Numbered from the stretch's first letter, positions 44,120-52,853 are shown. The stretch is 53,325 nt of DNA from SKVR01 sp964453995 (GCA_964453995.1 CAYVQC010000028.1:1-53325), one strand, 5' to 3'. Notes: a model not told the origin generated them from the sequence alone. Translations and numbers: made by a program.

Positions 44120-45121
44120 ATGTACAACCGAGCATTTCATAAAAATGATCTTTCCCGGCAAGCTTTCCTTGTAACAGGAGGAGCCGGATTTATAGGTTCC
44201 AATATCGTGGAATACCTGGTAAGGTTTGGGGCGGGCCGCATCAGGATCCTTGATAACCTTTCCACCGGAAACAGGGAAAACATAATGCCCTTCCTGGAAT
44301 ACGCAGGATTGGAATTTATGGAAGGAGATATTTGTGACCCGGAAATCTGCATGAGGGCCTGCCAGGGAATGGACTTTGTACTGCACCAGGCAGCCTTGGG
44401 ATCGGTACCACGCTCGGTAAAAGACCCGATAGCCACCAACCATGCCAATGTAAGCGGTTTTATCAACATGCTTGTGGCAGCAAAAGACCAGCATATAAAA
44501 CGATTTGTATATGCCAGTTCATCGAGTGTATATGGCGACAGTCCACATTTGCCCAAAGTGGAAGAACAAACGGGCAATCCTCTCTCGCCCTATGCCGTTT
44601 CCAAAAAAGTAGACGAATTGTATGCCAGTGTTTTTGCCCGTACTTATGGCATGGAGATAGTAGGCCTCAGGTACTTCAACATCTTCGGCCCCCGGCAAAG
44701 CCCCGAAGGGCCCTATGCTGCAGCAATACCTCTGTTTATGGCAGCAGTGCTGAAAAATGAAAGCCCCTTTATCAATGGCGATGGGGAGCAATCACGCGAC
44801 TTTACCTTTGTGGAAAACGCAGTGGAAGCCAACATCAGGGCACTCTATTGCCCTGCGAAACAAAACAACGGTGAAGTGTTTAATATTGCTGTGGGAGATC
44901 GCACTACAGTGAATCAGCTTTTCACGATCATAAGAGATACAGCCGGCAGCTCACTGAAACCCACATACCGTAACGAAAGACCGGGTGACATTCGTCATTC
45001 ACTGGCTGATATTTCAAAGGCAGAGTCAGTATTGGAATATAACCCATCAGTAAACATACGACAGGGGCTCGAAATTACGTTTAAATGGTTTAAAGAAAAA
45101 TATTTCCCCCATTTATCATAA
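44120..45121 (+). CDS. UDP-N-acetylhexosamine(uronic acid) C4-epimerase (WbpP/TviC type)
   Basis: A 333-aa extended SDR from ATG at 44120. It has LVTGGAGFIGSNIVE, the block LHQAALGSVPRSV typical of WbpP/TviC, SSSSVYGD, and catalytic YAVSKK. The family interconverts UDP-GlcNAc/GalNAc or their uronic acids at C4. With the TviB-type dehydrogenase it would make UDP-GalNAcA. The ORF also allows TTG at 44117, one codon earlier, but the ATG is more natural. It is followed after 14 nt by the phosphatase gene. Confidence 0.93.
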   Translation: MYNRAFHKNDLSRQAFLVTGGAGFIGSNIVEYLVRFGAGRIRILDNLSTGNRENIMPFLEYAGLEFMEGDICDPEICMRACQGMDFVLHQAALGSVPRSVKDPIATNHANVSGFINMLVAAKDQHIKRFVYASSSSVYGDSPHLPKVEEQTGNPLSPYAVSKKVDELYASVFARTYGMEIVGLRYFNIFGPRQSPEGPYAAAIPLFMAAVLKNESPFINGDGEQSRDFTFVENAVEANIRALYCPAKQNNGEVFNIAVGDRTTVNQLFTIIRDTAGSSLKPTYRNERPGDIRHSLADISKAESVLEYNPSVNIRQGLEITFKWFKEKYFPHLS

Positions 45122-45135
45122 CCTAAAGGATTATC

Positions 45136-45876
45136 ATGTTTGGCAAACTCTTTAAAAAGAAAAAATTAAAGCACCCCGTTGACCTTTCCTCCCTGGTGGC
45201 AGATATGCATTCGCACCTGATACCGGGCATCGACGATGGTTCGCCCGATATGAAAACATCCCTTGCTCTGATCAGAGAAATGCAGGCCCTGGGGTATAAA
45301 AAGATCATCACCACTCCTCACATCAGTTCCGATATTTTTAAAAATACGGTTGATAATATCCAGGCCGGACTGGCATCAGTAAAGGAAAGACTGGCACAGG
45401 AACAAATAGACATACAACTTGAGGCCACCGCAGAATACCTCCTTGACGACGGCTTCACCAACCTGCTCAAAAAAAATGAGATTCAAACCTTTGGAAACAA
45501 GCATGTGCTGGTAGAACTTCCCTACTTCCACCTCCCGCCCAATTTATACGACATTACCTTCGAGTTGCAAACAAAGGGTTACCGCATCATCCTTGCTCAC
45601 CCTGAACGCTACCTTTACTGGTACAACGACATGAATAAGTATGAGCAACTTAAAGACCGCGGGATCTTGTTTCAGCTTAATATTATCTCCCTCACGGGAC
45701 ATTATTCGCCCGAAGTAAAAAAAATGGCTGAAAAACTCATCGATGCCAACATGATCGACTTCCTGGGATCCGATCTGCACAATTTCCATTACCTGCAATT
45801 GCTCAAGAATTCTACTTACGAGCCCTATCTGTTAAAAGCTATTGAATCAGGCAGAATTATGAATCATACACTCTGA
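45136..45876 (+). CDS. CpsB/CapC-type tyrosine phosphatase (PHP domain)
   Basis: A 246-aa PHP-fold phosphatase. Metal-binding motifs are visible: DMHSHLIPGIDDGS, TTPHIS, LAHPERY and GSDLHN. These enzymes dephosphorylate the Tyr tail of the BY-kinase that regulates capsule or exopolysaccharide assembly. In many clusters it is next to the kinase; here the kinase is about 26 kb away on the other strand. The very basic N-terminus (FGKLFKKKKLKH) could aid membrane association. Confidence 0.9.
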   Translation: MFGKLFKKKKLKHPVDLSSLVADMHSHLIPGIDDGSPDMKTSLALIREMQALGYKKIITTPHISSDIFKNTVDNIQAGLASVKERLAQEQIDIQLEATAEYLLDDGFTNLLKKNEIQTFGNKHVLVELPYFHLPPNLYDITFELQTKGYRIILAHPERYLYWYNDMNKYEQLKDRGILFQLNIISLTGHYSPEVKKMAEKLIDANMIDFLGSDLHNFHYLQLLKNSTYEPYLLKAIESGRIMNHTL

Positions 45877-46037
45877 TTTTTTCCTCAGCAACAATTCTAC
45901 TGGCATTCACCTTCGCATGCATCACCGGTGTTATACAATGCTACCCGGTCAAAATCTCACCAAAATGCCAGGCCCCGTGCGGTTCTGAGCCATTAGCCCG
46001 GGATAGACGTTCCATGTACTTCTTAAAAAATATTGAG

Positions 46038-46045
46038 TATATTTG
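46038..46045 (+). promoter_or_regulatory. -7 box for the ROK regulator gene
   Basis: TATATTTG is an exact TAnnTTTG match, 40 nt before the ATG at 46086. The -33 position has no clear TTG. Confidence 0.45.
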
Positions 46046-46085
46046 GCAACTTATTACAACTTTTTGAATTCCTTTTGAAACTTAC

Positions 46086-47345
46086 ATGGATCAAGCTACA
46101 GGCAGACAAAAAAAAATCTCCGAAGGAAAGGCAGGAACGCAAAACATTAAAAAACTCTTACTGGTACAGCATATATTGGAGATATTCTATAAAGAAGGGG
46201 TAAAAACCATTTCTGAATTGTGTGATATTACCAATAGCAGCATTCCATCCCTTACAACCCTCATGGGAGAGCTTTCAGAAAAAGGGCTGGTGAAAAATTT
46301 TGGAATAGGCGAATCCAAAGGGGGAAGAAAGCCCGCTTTATACGGACTTGATCCTGATGCTGGTATTGTTATTGCCATTAACCTAAGCCAGAAATACACC
46401 AGAACAGCAGCCTTTAATCTGCACAATGACCAGATCACACCCTTGAAACGGATCAATCTGGGGCTGGAAAACGCCGGTGATATTTTTCCGGTATTGAAAG
46501 AACTCTGCAACGGGCTCATTGATGAATACAAGCTCGAGCCTTCCAAGATCCTTGGCTATGGCATTACCATTCCCGGGCTGATTGATATCAGGAAAGGCGT
46601 AAGCTACAGCTATCCGCAGTTTGAGGATAAGCCCCTTGGGGAAGTATTTTCGAAGGTATTTGACAAACCTGTATTTACAGAACATGATACAAAGGCCATG
46701 GCACTGGGAGAGGCCTGGTTTGGGCTGGCAAAAGAGAAACGCAATGTTTTGTTTCTCAATATCGGTTCAGGCATTGGCCTGGGCATCATTATTAATGGTG
46801 AATTGTATCATGGCAATTCAGGGTTTTGCGGTGAGTTTGGACACATCCCCATGAATCCTGATGGAGAGCTTTGTTATTGCGGAAAAATAGGATGCCTCGA
46901 AACCGTTGCTTCCGGCAGCGCGTTGGTAAAAAAGTCACTGGATAAGATCAAGGGCGGAAAGCACACCATTATTTCGCGTCTTGTGCAGGGGAACCCCGAA
47001 AAGGTGAAGCTTCGCCATATCATCGATGCGGCCACCAATGGCGACCTGTTTGCCATTGAATTAATCGAAGAAGCCGGGGAGTATCTCGCCAAAGGCATAT
47101 CCATCCTGATCCATTTGTTTAATCCTGAAGCCATAATCATTGGAGGCGAAATGGCCGATGCCGGAAATCTGATCACCGACCCGGTACAGCAAAAGCTAAA
47201 CAAATACACAATGCTGCGCCTCAAGCAAGACACCACACTTTTGCTTTCTGAGCTGAAAGAGAAATCAGGATTAATGGGCACCCTACCCATCGTTGTAGCC
47301 AATACACTGATTCGCCATGTTGTGGAAAGCAACGGCAGTGAATAA
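46086..47345 (+). CDS. ROK family transcriptional regulator (NagC/XylR-like)
   Basis: A 419-aa protein with an N-terminal winged helix (about 20-95, GVKTISELCDITNSSIPSLT in part) and a ROK sugar-kinase-like domain. The zinc motif CYCGKIGCLE and its His in GEFGHIPM are intact. NIGSGIGLGI is the ATP-site phosphate loop. The wing is followed by GGRKPALYGL, the linker common to ROK repressors. It probably senses a sugar or sugar phosphate and controls the adjacent symporter gene, which starts 81 nt downstream with its own -7 box. Kinase activity is not excluded. Confidence 0.9.
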   Translation: MDQATGRQKKISEGKAGTQNIKKLLLVQHILEIFYKEGVKTISELCDITNSSIPSLTTLMGELSEKGLVKNFGIGESKGGRKPALYGLDPDAGIVIAINLSQKYTRTAAFNLHNDQITPLKRINLGLENAGDIFPVLKELCNGLIDEYKLEPSKILGYGITIPGLIDIRKGVSYSYPQFEDKPLGEVFSKVFDKPVFTEHDTKAMALGEAWFGLAKEKRNVLFLNIGSGIGLGIIINGELYHGNSGFCGEFGHIPMNPDGELCYCGKIGCLETVASGSALVKKSLDKIKGGKHTIISRLVQGNPEKVKLRHIIDAATNGDLFAIELIEEAGEYLAKGISILIHLFNPEAIIIGGEMADAGNLITDPVQQKLNKYTMLRLKQDTTLLLSELKEKSGLMGTLPIVVANTLIRHVVESNGSE

Positions 47346-47382
47346 GTACAAAGCACCAAATTTTATATATTGCATGAGATTT

Positions 47383-47390
47383 TACATTTG
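47383..47390 (+). promoter_or_regulatory. -7 box for the symporter gene
   Basis: TACATTTG is an exact TAnnTTTG match, 36 nt before the ATG at 47427. It lies between the ROK gene and the symporter, where an operator would be expected. Confidence 0.4.
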
Positions 47391-47426
47391 TAAGCAAACA
47401 ATATACACCAAAAAGAAAGAAAGAAT

Positions 47427-49268
47427 ATGATTCTACAACCTTTAGACTGGACCATACTGGCCATATTTTTTGTGATCCTGCTAACCATAGGGTATACTGC
47501 CTCGAGGCATGCAGGCAAAAGCACCATCAACTTTTTTCTTTCGGGCCGCAATATGCCATGGTGGCTGTTGGGGGTTTCCATGGTGGCAACCACCTTTTCT
47601 GCCGACACACCCAATCTTGTCACCGACATGGTGCGAACAGGCGGAGTAGCCAGCAACTGGCTTTGGTGGGCTTTTTTGCTTACCGGCATGCTCACAGTTT
47701 TTGTATATGCCAGGTTATGGAACCGATCAAAAGTAATGACCGATCTTGAGTTTTACGAATTGCGATACAGTGGCAAAATGGCTGCATTTCTGAGGGGGTT
47801 CAGGGCCATTTATCTGGGTTTCTTTTTCAATGTGATGGTGATAGCCAGTGTATCACTTGCATTTATCAAAATTGCGGGTGTAATGCTGGGTCTTCAACCC
47901 GCCCCGGCATTGATCATTGCCGCGGTGATTGTAGTTTTTTACAGCAGCCTGGGTGGGTTAAAGTCTATCCTGTGGACCGATTTGTTTCAGTTCAGCTTTG
48001 CCATGTTTGGCGCAGTGGTGGCCGCAGTGCTGGTAACGCGCTCCCCCGAAATTGGCGGATTATCAGCACTTTTCTCCCATCCCAATGTTGCCGGCAAGTT
48101 GAATCTTATTCCCAGCTTTTCGCAGCCTGAGTTATTTCTGAGCATATTCATTATTCCCATAGCAGTGCAATGGTGGGCAGCATGGTACCCCGGTGCTGAA
48201 CCCGGCGGGGGAGGTTATGTTGCCCAGCGGATGCTTTCAGCGAAAAATGAAGATCATGCCGTAGCGGCCACCCTTTTGTTTAACTTTTTCCACTACGCCC
48301 TGCGGCCCTGGCCCTGGATTGTGGTAGGGCTTGCTTCCCTCATCATTTTCCCCGATATCCAGTCTATGGTTGATCGCTTCCCCGAAGTATCCACACAATA
48401 CATTCAAAATGACTTTGCTTACCCGGCCATGTTGCGCGAGTTTTTACCCTCAGGCCTGCTGGGCCTGGTAGTGGCCTCACTCATTGCAGCCTACATGTCA
48501 ACCACAGCATCGCAACTCAACTGGGGCTCATCATACCTGGTAAATGATTTCTATGGCAGGTTTTACAATCCAAAAGCCACAGAAAAGCAGAAGGTTACTT
48601 TTGGCCGTATCAGCACCGTAACGCTTATGTTTTTCTCGGTTTTGCTGGCACTGGTGTTGCAAAATGCGCTGCAGGCCTTCCAGTACCTGCTGATGCTCGG
48701 GGCCGGAACCGGGTTGATCTACATCCTGCGATGGTTCTGGTGGAGAATCAATGCATATTCTGAGATTGCAGCCATGGTAGCAGCAGGGTCATTTTCGCTG
48801 ATGTTTATCCTCATTGAAAATTTTGCCCTCACCCCTATTGAACCCAATATGGTAGAGGTATTTGGACTGGCCATCTCGGCTACCTATTGGAACATCATCA
48901 AGTTTACAGGGGTTGTATTTCTTACCTCAGCTGCATGGATTATTGTCACTTTTCTTACCCCACCGGTGAGCGAGCAGACCCTTCGCAACTTCTACAGCAA
49001 GATAAGGCCTGGTGGCCCGGGCTGGAAAGCGGTGGTTGACAAGGCCCGGGCCCAAAACATTGAACTGGTAAAGGAAGCAGACCTGCGCTGGGATGTCCCC
49101 ACAGGTATTATTTGCATGATCCTGGGTTGCATTGCCGTTTACAGCATTTTATTCGCCATAGGCAATATTCTCTATGGTAACATCACACAGACACTGATCT
49201 TTTCTGGCTCAACCCTATTATCAACAGTGCTCCTCATCAGGTTCTGGAATAAACTCAAATCCAGATGA
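47427..49268 (+). CDS. Sodium:solute symporter (SSS family)
   Basis: A 613-aa transporter with about 13 hydrophobic helices. FFLSGRNMPWWLLGVSMVATTFSADTP is in the region of the family sodium and substrate sites, and AGAEPGGGG and SLIAAYMSTTASQLNWGSSYLVND match the SSS signature region in part. It imports a sugar or related compound with Na+. The neighbour ROK regulator suggests a sugar or amino sugar, but the substrate cannot be read. It is convergent with the Ca/Na antiporter gene, with an 8-bp stem-loop between them. Confidence 0.9.
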   Translation: MILQPLDWTILAIFFVILLTIGYTASRHAGKSTINFFLSGRNMPWWLLGVSMVATTFSADTPNLVTDMVRTGGVASNWLWWAFLLTGMLTVFVYARLWNRSKVMTDLEFYELRYSGKMAAFLRGFRAIYLGFFFNVMVIASVSLAFIKIAGVMLGLQPAPALIIAAVIVVFYSSLGGLKSILWTDLFQFSFAMFGAVVAAVLVTRSPEIGGLSALFSHPNVAGKLNLIPSFSQPELFLSIFIIPIAVQWWAAWYPGAEPGGGGYVAQRMLSAKNEDHAVAATLLFNFFHYALRPWPWIVVGLASLIIFPDIQSMVDRFPEVSTQYIQNDFAYPAMLREFLPSGLLGLVVASLIAAYMSTTASQLNWGSSYLVNDFYGRFYNPKATEKQKVTFGRISTVTLMFFSVLLALVLQNALQAFQYLLMLGAGTGLIYILRWFWWRINAYSEIAAMVAAGSFSLMFILIENFALTPIEPNMVEVFGLAISATYWNIIKFTGVVFLTSAAWIIVTFLTPPVSEQTLRNFYSKIRPGGPGWKAVVDKARAQNIELVKEADLRWDVPTGIICMILGCIAVYSILFAIGNILYGNITQTLIFSGSTLLSTVLLIRFWNKLKSR

Positions 49269-49306
49269 TCACAAAAGATTAAGTCATGCGCCAGGAAGTG
49301 GTGAAG

Positions 49307-49331
49307 AATGTTGTCCGATACTCACAACATT
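49307..49331. terminator. Hairpin between convergent symporter and antiporter genes
   Basis: AATGTTGT (49307-49314) pairs with ACAACATT (49324-49331), a perfect 8-bp stem with a 9-nt loop, directly beside the antiporter stop. No long T tract follows on either strand, so it is a weak terminator or a 3'-end stabiliser. Confidence 0.4.
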
Positions 49332-50285
49332 TCATCCCTTATACACAAGAATTGCAATATAGGCGATGTATAAGAGAAGTAGTACACCACCCTGCCACTT
49401 TTCCAGTATTTTTTTGCGCGGAAAGAACAAAAACACAAAAAGTAATACTGCGGCAGCAATGCCTGCATAAACATCAAAATTGAGGGTGTGATTGAAGGGA
49501 AGTGGTTTTATTACAGCACTGGTTCCCAGCACAAAGAAGATGTTGAAGATATTGGAACCAATTACATTCCCGATAACAATGTCGGAATTGCGCTTCATGG
49601 CTGCAACCACGCAGGTGGCAAGTTCGGGCAGTGATGTACCAATCGCAACAATGGTAAGGCTTATAAGTGCCTGGCTCATACCCAGATTTGCGGCAATCAT
49701 CACAGCACCATCCACAATCCACCTTCCTCCAAGTACAAGCCCTGCAATACCCGCTAGTATCATCAGCCAGGATTTCCACATGGGAAACACTTTGATGGCA
49801 AACTCCTCGTCACCCGTTTCGTGGGCAATACTAAAAGCGTAATACATGAATAACAGGAAAAAGGCTACCAGGAAAATTCCATCGGAACGGGTAACAAATG
49901 AAGCAGCATGACCATCGATGAAAGTATCATTGGTAGCAACATAAAGAACAATGGCAGCAAGAATACTCAGGGGAACTTCCTTCCATTTTGTGTTGCTGTT
50001 TACTGTAAGAGGAAAGATAAGTGCCGATATACCAAGAATCAGAAGTATATTGGAAATATTGCTTCCCATGATGTTTCCCAGGGCAACATCGGCATTGCCC
50101 TGGAAACTGGCCACCAGGTTTACCACCAGCTCAGGACTTGACGTACCCAGTGCTACAATAGTAAGACCAATGACAACATTGGAGATATTGTATTTTTTCG
50201 CTAAGGATGATGCTCCGTCAACCAAAAAATTAGCCCCGTAAATCAGGAAAACAAAACCTACTACAAAAAGGATATAAACCATCAT
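49332..50285 (-). CDS. Calcium/sodium antiporter (CaCA family, YrbG-like)
   Basis: A 317-aa membrane protein with two inverted CaCA repeats. Each has the ion-binding alpha motif: ALGTSSPELVVNL with GNIMGSNISNILLILG, and AIGTSLPELATCV with GNVIGSNIFNIFFVLG. It exchanges Na+ or H+ for Ca2+ across the inner membrane. Length and helix number (about ten) are normal. A degenerate nested inverted repeat lies just upstream, between it and fabD. Confidence 0.93.
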   Translation of the reverse strand: MMVYILFVVGFVFLIYGANFLVDGASSLAKKYNISNVVIGLTIVALGTSSPELVVNLVASFQGNADVALGNIMGSNISNILLILGISALIFPLTVNSNTKWKEVPLSILAAIVLYVATNDTFIDGHAASFVTRSDGIFLVAFFLLFMYYAFSIAHETGDEEFAIKVFPMWKSWLMILAGIAGLVLGGRWIVDGAVMIAANLGMSQALISLTIVAIGTSLPELATCVVAAMKRNSDIVIGNVIGSNIFNIFFVLGTSAVIKPLPFNHTLNFDVYAGIAAAVLLFVFLFFPRKKILEKWQGGVLLLLYIAYIAILVYKG

Positions 50286-50338
50286 AATTATTTATCTGTC
50301 AATATCACACCATGAATAAAAATTAAGCAGGGGAATGA

Positions 50339-50420
50339 GGATTGGGAACAGGAAATTATGGAAGTGGGCGTCGGGAATTGGTGAATCACTTCCAAAGGAC
50401 CAATCCCTGATTCCCAATCC
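50339..50420. repeat. Nested inverted repeat with degenerate GGGATTGG units
   Basis: Outer arms GGATTGGGAA (50339-50348) and TTCCCAATCC (50411-50420) are perfect complements. Inner arms GGAAGTG (50360-50366) and CACTTCC (50387-50393) also pair. Further degenerate copies of the unit (GGGAATTGGT, ACCAATCCC) lie between. It could be an intergenic repeat or a structured fabD 3' end. Confidence 0.6.
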
Positions 50421-50426
50421 CTATTG

Positions 50427-51305
50427 TCAGGCACTTACCGCTTCAATATCCCTGTTTACTTTTTTTACCAGTCCCTGCAGCACAGTTCCGGGTCCTACCT
50501 CGATAAACTTCGTGGCACCATCGTCGATCATGTTCAGCATGATCTGTGTCCAGCGCACAGGTGATGTAAGTTGAGCAATCAGATTTGCCTTGATGGTTTC
50601 CGGGTCGGTAACAGGTAGAGCATTTACATTCTGATATACCGGGCATATGGGAGCATTGAAAGCGGTTTCGTTAATGGCCTGCGCCAGTTCTATACGGGCA
50701 GGTTCCATAAGGGGAGAATGGAAAGCACCTCCCACTTTCAGGGGAAGTGCGCGTTTGGCACCAGCCTCTTTGAGTTTTTCGCAGGCAATATCGATCCCTT
50801 TCATGCTTCCGGAGATTACCAACTGACCGGGACTGTTATAATTTGCCGGAACGACAACTTCATCGATCTGGCTGCAAATGTCTTCCACTACCTTATCATC
50901 AAGGCCCAGGATGGCAGCCATTGTAGAAGGCTCAGCCTCGCAGGCTTTCTGCATGGCCTGGGCCCGTTTGCTCACCAATACCAATCCATCTTCAAAACTA
51001 AGAGCCCTTGCAGCGACCAGAGCGGAAAACTCTCCCAGGGAGTGCCCGGCAACCATATCAGGGGCAAAGCCGGCACCAAGCGAATGGGCCAGAATCACAG
51101 AATGAAGAAATATGGCCGGCTGGGTTACTTTGGTCTGGCGCAAATCTTCATCACTACCTGCAAACATAAGATCTGTGATGCGAAACTGCAGTATTTCATT
51201 GGCTTTTTCAAACATTTCCTTTGCTTCAGCGGAGCTGTCATAGAGGTCTTTTCCCATTCCCACAAACTGGGCTCCTTGTCCTGGAAATACAAATGCTTTC
51301 TTCAT
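50427..51305 (-). CDS. fabD: Malonyl-CoA:ACP transacylase
   Basis: A 292-aa protein of normal FabD length. It loads malonyl groups onto acyl carrier protein for fatty acid synthesis. The opening FPGQGAQFVGMGKDL, the nucleophile Ser in GHSLGEFSALVAA, the His in GGAFHSPLM, and VGPGTVLQGLVKK are all conserved. It stands alone; other fab genes are not adjacent. A TATTTTTG box lies at 51338-51345. Confidence 0.97.
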   Translation of the reverse strand: MKKAFVFPGQGAQFVGMGKDLYDSSAEAKEMFEKANEILQFRITDLMFAGSDEDLRQTKVTQPAIFLHSVILAHSLGAGFAPDMVAGHSLGEFSALVAARALSFEDGLVLVSKRAQAMQKACEAEPSTMAAILGLDDKVVEDICSQIDEVVVPANYNSPGQLVISGSMKGIDIACEKLKEAGAKRALPLKVGGAFHSPLMEPARIELAQAINETAFNAPICPVYQNVNALPVTDPETIKANLIAQLTSPVRWTQIMLNMIDDGATKFIEVGPGTVLQGLVKKVNRDIEAVSA

Positions 51306-51337
51306 AATATCGTTTTTTTAAAATGGATAACAAGTGG

Positions 51338-51345
51338 CAAAAATA
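51338..51345 (-). promoter_or_regulatory. -7 box for fabD
   Basis: The minus strand reads TATTTTTG (TAnnTTTG), 32 nt before the start codon at 51305. No TTG at the -33 position. Confidence 0.45.
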
Positions 51346-51544
51346 GAAAAAATTACCCTGTATTTGCCCCATACCGGATTTTGACCCAACGATTTAATAT
51401 ATATTATATTGAACCGACAAAAAGGCTGTTCCAAAGGGTTTTGCTGGTGGTTGGCAACCGGCAATACTGTTGATTGCCAGCATAATCAAATGCTTAGACC
51501 TGTTCAGCGTGCAGGGAGAATCGGGCTTAATGGACAACCCCCAC

Positions 51545-51566
51545 AAAAAACCCCGCAAAGCGGGGC
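51545..51566 (-). terminator. Rho-independent terminator after folE
   Basis: The minus strand has GCCCCGC-TTT-GCGGGG (stem CCCCGC/GCGGGG at 51551-51556 and 51560-51565) followed by six T (51545-51550), 43 nt after the folE stop. In the plus direction it has only a four-T tail, so it acts mainly on folE. Confidence 0.85.
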
Positions 51567-51608
51567 CTTTTGGAATTAAACTAATCTACAATCAAAACTA
51601 AACCAGAA

Positions 51609-52250
51609 TTAATGTAATTTGGAACCTAACAAATGAATAAATTCTGCCCGGGTTTTTTCGGTAAGGAATGCCCCGGTAAAATCGGAAGTAGTGGTTACCG
51701 AATTTTGTTTCTGAATGCCTCTCATCATCATGCACATGTGATGGGCTTCGATCACTACCGCCACACCAAGCGGTTTCAGTGTTTCCTGTATACAATCCTT
51801 GATTTGAGTAGTAAGCCTCTCCTGCACCTGCAACCTGCGAGCAAAAGCATCTACCACCCGGGGTATCTTGCTCAGCCCCACAATATGACCATTGGGTATA
51901 TAGGCTACGTGCGCTTTGCCAATGAAGGGAAGCATATGATGTTCACACATGGAGTATATCTCAATGTCTTTCACCACCACCATTTGCCGGTATTCCTCTC
52001 TGAACATGGCAGAACGAAGGATTTCTGCAGGATCCAGGTCATAGCCATGGGTAAGAAACTGCATGGCTTTTGCCACCCTTTCAGGGGTTTTTTCCAGTCC
52101 TTCACGGGTGGGGTCTTCCCCGATCAGTTCAATTATATTGTAATAATGCTCAGACAGGGCTTTTATAGTGCGTGGATTGTACTGGTCAATTTTTTCGTAT
52201 CCATCCATGGTATTTTCGATGGCCATCTGACGGTTTATTTCTGCTGTCAT
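51609..52250 (-). CDS. folE: GTP cyclohydrolase I
   Basis: A 213-aa enzyme that converts GTP to 7,8-dihydroneopterin triphosphate, the first step to folate and other pterins. Zinc-binding Cys and His are in SMCEHHMLPF, and the second Cys position in the usual RLTxQ...C block appears in ERLTTQIKDCI. GKAHVAYIPNG and the VIEAHHMCMMMRG block are conserved. It lies 68 nt downstream of the PTPS/QueD gene on the same strand and shares its promoter region; it ends at a strong terminator. Confidence 0.97.
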   Translation of the reverse strand: MTAEINRQMAIENTMDGYEKIDQYNPRTIKALSEHYYNIIELIGEDPTREGLEKTPERVAKAMQFLTHGYDLDPAEILRSAMFREEYRQMVVVKDIEIYSMCEHHMLPFIGKAHVAYIPNGHIVGLSKIPRVVDAFARRLQVQERLTTQIKDCIQETLKPLGVAVVIEAHHMCMMMRGIQKQNSVTTTSDFTGAFLTEKTRAEFIHLLGSKLH

Positions 52251-52318
52251 AATTTTATTTTCTAATGGTTTTTTACTCCGTAAATTGTAATCGGATAAAG
52301 CTTATGATTTCAATATTT

Positions 52319-52735
52319 TCACTTTGGGCCGTAGTATTCGGCAAAGTTATTCTCTGTTTCTGATATTTTTACGCAATGCAGTTGTGCTCCCAAATCGCTT
52401 ACAGGCTGCTCCAGCTGTTTCCAGATGGCAATGGCAAGATTCTCGGTGGAAGGGATGATGCCTTTCATAAAATCAACCTCGAGGTTCATATTTCTGTGAT
52501 CCAGCTTCTCTGTTACGCGGCTTCTGATGATCTGGCTCAATTTCTTTAGATTGATCAAAAAACCGGTCTCCGAATCAACCTCACCCTTCAGGGTAACAAA
52601 AAGAACGTAATTATGGCCGTGCCAGTTGGGGTTTGAACATTTCCCGAATACCTGCAGGTTTTTTTCATCATCCCATTCGGGCTTGAATAGCCTGTGTGCG
52701 GCATTGAAAGTTTCCCTGCGGGTAATGTAGATCAT
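52319..52735 (-). CDS. 6-pyruvoyltetrahydropterin synthase / QueD family protein
   Basis: A 138-aa PTPS-fold protein. Zinc His ligands are H14 (NAAHRLF), H39 and H41 (NWHGHNY), and the catalytic Cys is C33 in GKCSNPNW. The spacing is Cys-x5-HGH as in classical PTPS, not the Cys-x3-HGH of E. coli QueD. The enzyme acts on dihydroneopterin triphosphate, the product of the adjacent GTP cyclohydrolase I. It could be QueD for queuosine or a pterin synthase; no other queuosine genes are in the window. Confidence 0.9.
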   Translation of the reverse strand: MIYITRRETFNAAHRLFKPEWDDEKNLQVFGKCSNPNWHGHNYVLFVTLKGEVDSETGFLINLKKLSQIIRSRVTEKLDHRNMNLEVDFMKGIIPSTENLAIAIWKQLEQPVSDLGAQLHCVKISETENNFAEYYGPK

Positions 52736-52784
52736 ATTTTGTATATGTTTGGATTAGTAACTGTTATTCAAAAGTTTGCATAAA

Positions 52785-52818
52785 CAAAAGTAAATAAATT
52801 TGAGCAGTACTCAGTCAA
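52785..52818 (-). promoter_or_regulatory. Promoter candidate for the PTPS-folE operon
   Basis: On the minus strand TTG (52816-52818) is followed after 23 nt by TACTTTTG (52785-52792). The spacing is at the upper limit of the consensus. Confidence 0.45.
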
Positions 52819-52821
52819 CTG

Positions 52822-52853
52822 TTGTTTTTCAGCATTGAATTTGTGTAAATTTG
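52822..52853 (+). promoter_or_regulatory. Promoter candidate for the tRNA-Pro transcript
   Basis: TTG (52822-52824) is followed after 21 nt by TAAATTTG (52846-52853), matching the Bacteroidota consensus. The tRNA starts about 125 nt after the predicted start site, leaving a long leader. Confidence 0.5.

Larger units (their letters stand above)
51306..51608. other. 303-nt intergenic region between fabD and folE
   Basis: It holds the fabD -7 box and the folE terminator. Between them (51346-51544) two adjacent small hairpins are visible: GGTT/AACC in 51449-51459 and GGCAAT/ATTGCC at 51460-51465 and 51473-51478. No ORF or known RNA family was recognised. Confidence 0.4.

Noticed and set aside
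50339..50420. CRISPR-like repeats
   Set aside because: The units are inverted and degenerate, with no regular spacers and no cas genes.
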